Assembly (NCBI GenBank): GCA_963969345.1
Contig: OZ017768.1
Location: forward strand, 10,332,193-10,396,192
Origin: Turbatrix aceti
Taxonomy: Eukaryota; Nematoda; Chromadorea; Rhabditida; Panagrolaimidae
DNA length: 64,000 nucleotides
Direction: 5' to 3'
Positions within the stretch are counted from its first letter, which is position 1. Each line of letters begins with the position of its first letter. The notes below the pieces were generated by a model. The model had not been told where the DNA came from. It did not search any database and saw only the letters and a list, made by a program, of their open reading frames with translations. A program made the position numbers and the translations under genes. This document shows, piece by piece, positions 57,167-64,000 of this stretch.

Positions 57167-57663
57167 TTTTATTTATTTATTTATTTATTTCACCATTACT
57201 CAGTGGTTAGTTATCATTAGACCAGATGTTAGGAGGCACAAATGATGTCCACGTAGGTGTAAATGTCTCGATTCGTTTTGGTCGCGATTTCTTCTTCCCA
57301 TCGTTGCTGTGGTCTGGTTTTCGTCTTGTTGAACACCGAGTTGAGCGAATCGACCCAGCGTAGAGTGGAGGGAGAGCTCGAAATCGTCCTCGATGTCCTT
57401 GAGGAGAAGTCCGGAGGAGATAGGTCGCTGATCCCGCCATTTCTGTACCATCCACTGCGTCTTCTCGACGCTGACTTCCAGTCCGACGTCCTTGCAGATG
57501 ATGGCCATATCCGACAGCATTTCCTGAATTTCTTCGCCAGTGTGGGAGAAAAGAACGACGTCGTCAGCGTTTTGAGAATGGCCTCTGCAAAATCCGTCAG
57601 CCGTGCCATACTTCCCAGTGAGCGTGCGTTGATGGTAGCGACGCTGAGCCAGAACCTAGACAT
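57167..57663 (-). mobile_element. Internally deleted non-LTR retrotransposon (endonuclease start joined to RT)
   Basis: On the - strand from 57663: LSVATINARSLGSMARL, the start of an APE-type endonuclease, runs about 20 codons, then the sequence jumps to a reverse-transcriptase palm motif ADDVVLFSHTGEE in another frame, followed by LGLEVSVEKTQWM-like finger/thumb sequence. The 3' end is CTAACCACTGAGTAATGG and an (AAAT)n tail (57167-57190, complement). So the element lost nearly all its middle. Such a structure cannot encode a working RT. Confidence 0.75.
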
Positions 57664-58582
57664 TTTTTTTAGCCTACGTTTGACAGGGTGGCCAGCCCGG
57701 GTGTCAAACGGCGCTTTCGATTCTCACACTTGCGCTGCTCCCGAATGCGATCGCGAGCGCAAGCTGCTGTCGCGGACAGGAGAGGCGGAATAAAACCGAC
57801 CGTCCGCTAGGCGTGCAAGAATGAAGACTCTGTTTTTTGTTTGTAACTATCCAATTTGATGCTATCCTTACAGCCACAACAATTTTTTTTTATAAAAAAT
57901 GCGAAAATACTTTTACTTTCTATCGACTATTTTTTATAGACTCCTAGAGTCCTTTATCTGCATGACGTTATTTTATGTATTGTTCAGAACAAAAACCGGG
58001 ACCGAAACATAAGAAAATTAACCCTTTTAATCTCCCGCGGGTTGTCGACAAGTTTTGAAACTGCATGCATTTTTTATTTCATTACGACACAGAAAGTGAT
58101 GTAAAGTTAAATTTTGGATTTGTCTGTAATAATTTTACAAACTTCTGTTTTAGTCTTATTTTTTTATTTAAAAAAATAATAAATGTAAACTTATATTTTG
58201 GTATTACATCACTTTTTTTCGTCATTTGGATGTTATTAGCATTTTTGGGGGCGCAAGGTGCAAGTTTTCTCACTTCCTAAATGCTATATTTTAAATATTT
58301 TTATAAGGACACATATTTGCTTTGATAAATATGCAGTTGACACGCCGAAACACGTGCATGTGGATAGATGAAAAATCGTTGTTTTTAGCACGCATTTGAT
58401 TATTTGTGATGGCGTCACCTTTGTTATCTTTTAGTGAACTGATAAAACTTTATTTTAGAAAAATCAGCACTACTAATGTGCATATAAATGCCTGTCAGTT
58501 ATTGATCAGTTTGGCGAGCAGTCCGGGTTTTCAGGTAATGTTTACAAATTCGTTTACAGTTTTTTTAATCAATCAATCAATC

Positions 58583-58620
58583 AGGGGGCCGTCAATTGTA
58601 GCTACCTACCTAAAGTTGAT
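58583..58620 (-). repeat. Trace of non-LTR 3' coding end
   Basis: GGTAGCTACAATTGACGGCCC on the - strand resembles the end of the RT frame at 52241-52275 (GTAGCTACGATTGACGGCGC). An isolated fragment. Confidence 0.45.
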
Positions 58621-59603
58621 GTCATTGGCATGCAAGTTGAGGACATTTTTTTAAACAAATTGTTAACAGTAACAATTTTTTATTAAAATCTATTAGATTT
58701 ATCAGTGTTAATGCTTTCATACATATGCATTGAGAATTAAAAACAAAAGTTTTATTTGTTCAAAGATGACTGTGAACATGCATGTTCAAAGTTGAACTTT
58801 AAACAGATTCTGCACTCGCTATTTTCACTTTTATTTCATCTATATTTATTTCCTTGTAAACACAATAGATACATATCAGTTTTATAAACAGTAGTACAAA
58901 GATGACTGTCTGAAAAAAAATGAGAGGGTGGTAAAAGAAAAGTTAATCAGTCTACCTTTAATCATGTTACACAAACCCCCCGTGTAATCTCCAGTCTTTT
59001 GATAATAAGTAATCCGTTCATTCATTAGTGAATAGACAGAGTACCATTATACTAAATATCCTTCGTTCTGTAACCGTTGTTTTTTGTGTTGCTGCAAAAC
59101 ACGAAAAAAAAATAAAAAATTGTGTTGTTGCAATCTGAAAAGGTGTTTAATTTTGAATAGAAAACAAAAAAGCAACAAATTGTTATAACGATACAGTGAT
59201 TTCAAATTCAAAACAAAGTACATATATTTATGTACACATTATAGTAAATACACTAGTTTTACAACCCTCTAAAACAAAAGACCTCAAATGACGAATGTTT
59301 GATTTCAAAAATAGTAAATCTTATCACGACTTAACTAATCCTTCAACCAACCCACGTTGTCAGGAAAAAAATAGTTTTTGTACCAAAAACATTTGACACT
59401 TTACATCCGAGATTAGTGTTAAATCTTCATTAGTACGTCAAAAGTTGTAGCTTTAAAATATCAAAACTTGATATTTATAAAAAAGCGTTCCTTCATTAAT
59501 CCACCCCATATTTCAAGATTTGGTCGCTAAAACATCAACATGGTCATTTTCCTTTAGTTTGACAAAATTTGGTCACTATCGCAGTTTTTTGTATCCTTTT
59601 TAT

Positions 59604-59879
59604 TTAGCATTTTTTTGCAAGAACATTTTTTTGCAGAAATGTATAGACTTTGCTGTTTTGGTCTTTTTTTGACTCCGCATCGGCGTCATCCTCTCCTTTG
59701 TTGGGTCCATAAAAATTCCTCAGTCCATGCACGTTGGTGTGCTCCCAGTCCGAGAACGGGGGTGCCCGGCGGCGGCCTACGTAACAATTTTGATGCAGGG
59801 GAACGAAATAGCCAAAAGCAGAAACAGTCATGACACAAATCTTGGACCACATAAAATTGAGCCATTGTTTTTCGTTGTC
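59604..59879 (-). CDS. Conserved duplicated exon of unknown gene, copy B
   Basis: 91 codons after the same CGCTCAG acceptor. The peptide differs from copy A by two residues in the hydrophobic part (Ser-Leu-His-Ser to Pro-Leu-His-Gln) and by one shorter A-run that moves the stop, ending AKKC. The poly(A)-like signal is kept. Conservation in both copies suggests either selection on the exon or recent gene conversion limited to it. Confidence 0.5.
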   Translation of the reverse strand, partial: DNEKQWLNFMWSKICVMTVSAFGYFVPLHQNCYVGRRRAPPFSDWEHTNVHGLRNFYGPNKGEDDADAESKKDQNSKVYTFLQKNVLAKKC

Positions 59880-60010
59880 CTGAGCGAAAGAATGTTCATG
59901 ATAGAAGTTGAATGAAAAAAACGTAGGTTGCCAGAATAGTGAATGAGTCGTCAAACACAATGAGAAACTTTTTTCACACCCCGCAATTTTTACAACTAAA
60001 AAAAAGAAAG

Positions 60011-62029
60011 CGATGACCATACAGATAAAACTTCCGTATTTTAATATTTTATGAAACAAGCATGGTTTCTTCGTCATTATTTTTAGGTTTTTTAGGACGT
60101 TGAATGAAAATTATACCAAGTCTCAAAACATTTATTGAAAATAGACAACCAGTAAATTAACAATTTTACATTTATATTTTTTAAAAGTTGTTATTGGTTC
60201 AAATTATCTCTGTTTCATGCAAAAAAAAATTTCCTATCAGTTATTTACTTATCAAAACACAACTACACAACTTTATCATGTATTTTGTGTTCATAAATAT
60301 TTTTATCCAGAATGTACAGTTTTTCTCCAGCGTTCGACATTTTGTGAATAAAAAAATCCATAAATCCGTTTTTCACCTGTTAAAAATGTCTGGAAGCATT
60401 ATAAAAAATGCAGTGTGTGCTTTGGTGCTTCGTGCATGCAAACGTCGACGTCGTCGGTGGCAAAAATGTATCTCAAGGAATCTAGCCTATCAAATTTCTA
60501 CGTAATTGCCGGGTGTACTGTAGCATGAGCGTGTCAAATCTTTGTTCGAGTGCATTTCTGAATAAAGGTTCATATTTTTTGTACCAGGCACAAAAGTCGT
60601 ACCACATCCGTTTTTTAGTTTGATGTCCGGTCAACTGCATTCACTCAGATTACCTGACTTTTTTTCTTGTCAGCAACAATAGATAAATAATTGCACCACA
60701 ATGCCGGATACGGGGCCTTGGATGGATGGATGTACGGAAAACTACAAACATTTGTAAATTTCATAGCCTTTATTAAAATTTTGAAGATGTACTCTAATAA
60801 TTTTTTATAACGCAAGTATGACATTTTTGAGAGCACAAAGAAGACCAGCTATAAAAAACTCTGAACTTAGTTTGACTCGAAATATAAAAAATGCATTAAT
60901 GACTCTAGACCCTAAAATGTACGTCAGATACTATTCTCGTCCTGCAAAATGACTGCAATTCAGGCTGCTTCTAAACAAGACACATCAAAAATATTATACT
61001 CAGTTACAACTTCTGCAGCATATTTACGGCTCCTAGCCGACGAACAGTGTTTTGTGTTTGTGTGGCACAACAATGCAATGACTAAGTAAGAAAAAACATA
61101 AAGTGTAATTTTTACCAAGGATTAATCTGCAGTGAATGACTATTTATACGACTAATTATCCTCCTACACTTATGGTCATACGGTTTGGCTGATGACAAAG
61201 AATTCCAATAAACAACTTTAACCAGTTATTTACTCAAAAATGTTAAAAAACAAAGGCAAATTGTATTGAATTGTGACGGTTTACTACTTGATGACTTTTT
61301 TGGTCAAACAATCAATTGTAAATGGTGTTGCAAATTTCAAACACATATCCAAAAAAATTTAGTACAAAATATGTCAAGCAACACAGTTTTAATGAAACGA
61401 AACACAGTTTTAATGAAACGAATCCTAATACTTTCTCCATCACACACTACATCATACCACACATTTTTTGCCTGTCTGACGACAGTATCCATAAAATATT
61501 CCAGTTTTTGCGTATGCATTGTTGATTGCCTTCAGAGCTTACATCAACTTCTCCAGTTTCATGCCTGTATGTTCGTACGCTGGCTGGGTGCTTTGATCAA
61601 TGTCCGTCTGAAGCCTGCCAAAAAACTTCCTCTTACGTTGTGTTTTTTTTTTATTATCATATATGAGTCGTCGTCGCCGTCAACGGCATCATTCGTTCGT
61701 TGTCACGCACGACGTCATGGTTTCATTTCTAGGGTTATCCCAGCATGTCAACATCATGAACAATATGACATACCAGCTAGGAAGACAACAAAGGGGTGGG
61801 GATATGGTAGGTTTTACCCCGACGGCGCACTCTTGCATTCTTCTCTCGGGAGCTGGAAGTCACGTGGATGCCGACCACAAAACACAAGTCTTGCTCCACC
61901 CCGTCCCACGGCAAGACACGAAGTCGAGGACGGCACAGGAGAGCGACCTATATAAAAAATAATAGCATTTTTTTCACGGCAGGTCCCGCCCTATTATTTC
62001 TGCACTTTTTATGTTAAGCGAATCTTACG
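60011..62029. other. Intergenic region upstream of the lipase gene
   Basis: No supported gene in 2 kb. 61045-61150 is related to 55795-55925. Overlapping + strand frames at 61266-61962 lack motifs and splice logic. A (GTC)n-like run occurs at 61665-61690. Confidence 0.45.
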
Positions 62030-62066
62030 TGATAAGGGATACCGGTATATAAGCACCCAAGATAAG
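62030..62066 (+). promoter_or_regulatory. Promoter of the lipase gene: GATA sites and TATA box
   Basis: TGATAA at 62030-62035, TATATAAG at 62046-62053 (55 bp before the ATG) and AGATAAG at 62060-62066. GATA plus TATA is the usual arrangement of highly expressed intestinal digestive genes in nematodes, so gut expression is inferred. Confidence 0.6.
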
Positions 62067-62107
62067 TACCAATCCTATCATTCGTTTTCCCCCGAACACT
62101 ACAAAAA

Positions 62108-63890
62108 ATGACCGTATTCAGAATACAACCCCGGCTATTGATCATTCGACGATTACCATTGTGCCTGGCCTTGCTACTGGTTGGGATGATCAGCGGAACA
62201 CCTGTGTCTTCGATTCTTAGCGGGCGGCAGCCTATCAGTGGACCTTTTACTGAAGACTTCAGAGTATGGCTTGATAAGTGAGTGATTTTGGTTTAAAAAT
62301 GGGGTTTGCAAAAAAATTAAAAAAAAATTCTAATATGCGCGCCGGACAGTTTTCTTGTTATTAACAGTTTTATTTCATTAATACGATCAAAAAAATCTTT
62401 GATCAAAAAAATATTGCAATCAGCAAATTTTGTAGAAAACAGTTTTTTAAATTTCATAAATAAACAACGTGAAACATAAATAACCTCGTGTCCACTTGCA
62501 ATTAAGACGGACCGTCAACAACAATACCTCATCAATCCATCCCAGTTTAGGTACAATATGTAACTATTATATTTACCCCTATTTGATAAGCTTTCATCAG
62601 TTGCACTTATGAGCTTTAAGTAATTGCTCGATTGTTTTGAGATAAGCTAGTACAAGTGTACATGTACCAGATCTAAGTGTTGCGGGGGAGATTGAGGGAG
62701 GCAGTGAAAAGGATTAACTTTTGTTATACTGTATAGTTTATTCACGTAAAACAGTTTCTTTTCTTGAAAAAAAAGACGTTGAATAATGTTCCTGTCAGTT
62801 ACAAACTTTTTCAATGAAAAAAATTTATTACAGTATTTTTTGATTACGTCATCGCATGCCACTCCTTAGCTTTGTGTTTTTCTGTATTTAGTGTCCATGC
62901 GTCCTGGTTATTTATTCCAATCCTCCAAAAAAATGTGCATTCCATGACAACATAGTCCCCATGTAACGACATCATGCTAGACGAAAAAAAAGTTGACTAC
63001 AATCATTTTTTATCAACGCTCTTTGAATCTTGTCTGGACGTCGTGAAAAGGCAGGAAAAACAAAAAATAGCTTTCTATTTTAAAAAAGTTGTGTTTTGAT
63101 TCTGTGTTTGTAGAGGCAAAAAACACAGGAAGTAGAAAAAAATATTATCGTGACAAAAGAACAGAGGGCGCGTAATAACAATAATGGACGTCATAGATGC
63201 CACAAAAATAGATCCGAGGACTTAGAATTTTTTAAGCCCATTTACCAGACCCCCAACTGGCACGAAACACAATTTAATCTAAAAAAGCCCAAAGTCTGGA
63301 AAACCAAACAACAAAAACAATTCCTTGACACCAGTTTTTCCAGAAGTGGTTATGCAGACTACAACTTCCCCGCCCTGCATCTGGGCAAGAATGCATCCTA
63401 TGGAGGCCGACATGCCCCAACCGACAACCTCAACAGAACCCCAGTTATCTTTATCCACGGTAACTCAGACGGCGCTCTGTCAGCAGGCACGGAGTGGTCA
63501 TCCGGGTGGTCAGCGTCCATTGAGTATTTTATCGAAAGCGGCTATACCCCAGCCGAGCTCTACGCCATGACCTGGGGTGATCGGAACATGGAAAAATCAT
63601 TTTCGAGAATGCACACCTGTGCTACGCTGATTAGAATTCGAAGGTTCATCGAAGCAGTGCTAAACTACACCGGTGCAAAAAAGGTGGACGTCATTGCACA
63701 CTCGATGGGTGTGACCCTGGTGCGACAGGTTATTGCCGGTGGAGAAGTGACAGATCACGTTGAAACGTGTTATCTGGGTAAAAGCATCGCTGACAAGATG
63801 CATACGCTTATCGGCATTGCCGGCGCCAATTTTGGATTGTGTTCTTGCACTGGACCGGCCGCTATGGCGTTCAGGGCTTGTGGACCTATT
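62108..63890 (+). CDS. Secreted lipase, LIPS/EstA-like (Lipase class 2), 5' part
   Basis: Alpha/beta-hydrolase expected to hydrolyse acylglycerols outside the cell. Exon 1 (62108-62277) encodes a signal peptide (a Leu-rich core ending near SGTPVSS) and ISGPFTEDFRVWLDK. After a 1,066-bp intron, exon 2 (63344-63890) resumes in phase at SGYADYNFPAL. It carries TPVIFIHGNSDG (oxyanion-hole HG), WSSGW, ELYAMTWGD, the nucleophile elbow AHSMG, and GANFGLCSC. The acceptor at 63343 is chosen over an earlier one at 63113 because only it keeps phase and aligns with the family; the open frame before it is intronic. A donor GTGAGT follows at 63891, so the Asp and His of the triad lie beyond the window. Partial at the 3' end. 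Confidence 0.9.
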
Positions 63891-64000
63891 GTGAGTTTTT
63901 AAAAATAACATGTACACAATTAACAGTAAACAGTTAATTTTGTCAAAAATACAGATAAGATACGAAATGAAACTCGTATTTTATTTCTTTTTTTGAGCGA

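Larger units (their letters stand above)
57955..60010. repeat. Tandem segmental duplication, unit B
   Basis: Second copy of unit A, about 4.2 kb downstream in the same orientation. LINE and other insertions lie between and inside the units. Confidence 0.8.

Noticed and set aside
60188..60505. 105-codon + strand frame ending in an Arg-rich run
   Set aside because: No splice or promoter context; only a 16-bp match to other repeats nearby.
61266..61962. Overlapping long + strand frames before the lipase
   Set aside because: Two frames compete, neither has motifs, and both contain low-complexity Arg/Ser tracts.

Overview
This window is almost certainly nuclear DNA of a nematode that is not a close Caenorhabditis relative. 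The reasons are short introns with T-rich TTTTCAG acceptors, an Srh-like 7-transmembrane chemoreceptor, a LIPS-type secreted lipase, many single-copy tRNA genes between and inside protein genes, and AT-rich spacers. Gene models below were built by hand from splice signals and reading-frame phase. Coordinates give the whole span and the exons are listed in the evidence. No database search was possible.

Layout. 1-12.5 kb: a cluster of three SLC7-type amino-acid transporter paralogues (one +, two -). Intron 1 of the middle one carries tRNA-Tyr and tRNA-Asn genes. An inverted copy of that intron plus the next exon lies at 1-4510, and there both tRNA genes are split by long palindromic (foldback) transposons with perfect 9-bp target duplications. 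13.5-14.7 kb: a Mn/Zn cation-diffusion-facilitator transporter. 15.6-20.3 kb: four tRNA genes (Asn, Ile, Gly, Ile) and a G-tract-rich inverted-repeat element. 19.2-21.5 kb: a nuclear receptor with a ligand-binding domain but no visible DNA-binding domain; two of the tRNA genes lie in its intron. 22.3-27.7 kb: a TANGO1/MIA3-like collagen-export receptor with a possible second, short isoform. 28.6-30.3 kb: a divergent macro-domain protein. 30.7-32.4 kb: the chemoreceptor. 34.6-41.6 kb: a 10-exon, 1,324-residue protein with a Bre1-type RING at its C terminus. 42.9-44.2 kb: an SH2-like protein. 44.4-44.8 kb: a small secreted protein. 45.3-47.2 kb: an S28 Pro-X carboxypeptidase. 48-62 kb: a repeat mosaic with a hAT-like MITE, non-LTR retrotransposon scraps, tandem and inverted duplications, and a small conserved exon present twice. 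62.1 kb to the end: the 5' part of a secreted lipase with a TATA box and GATA sites.

The genes do not form one pathway. The main themes are transport (SLC7, CDF), secretion (TANGO1, carboxypeptidase, lipase) and signalling (nuclear receptor, chemoreceptor, SH2). The most unusual structure is the pair of 1.88-kb foldback elements sitting in two neighbouring tRNA genes, with intact 'before' copies of both sites preserved in the same window.
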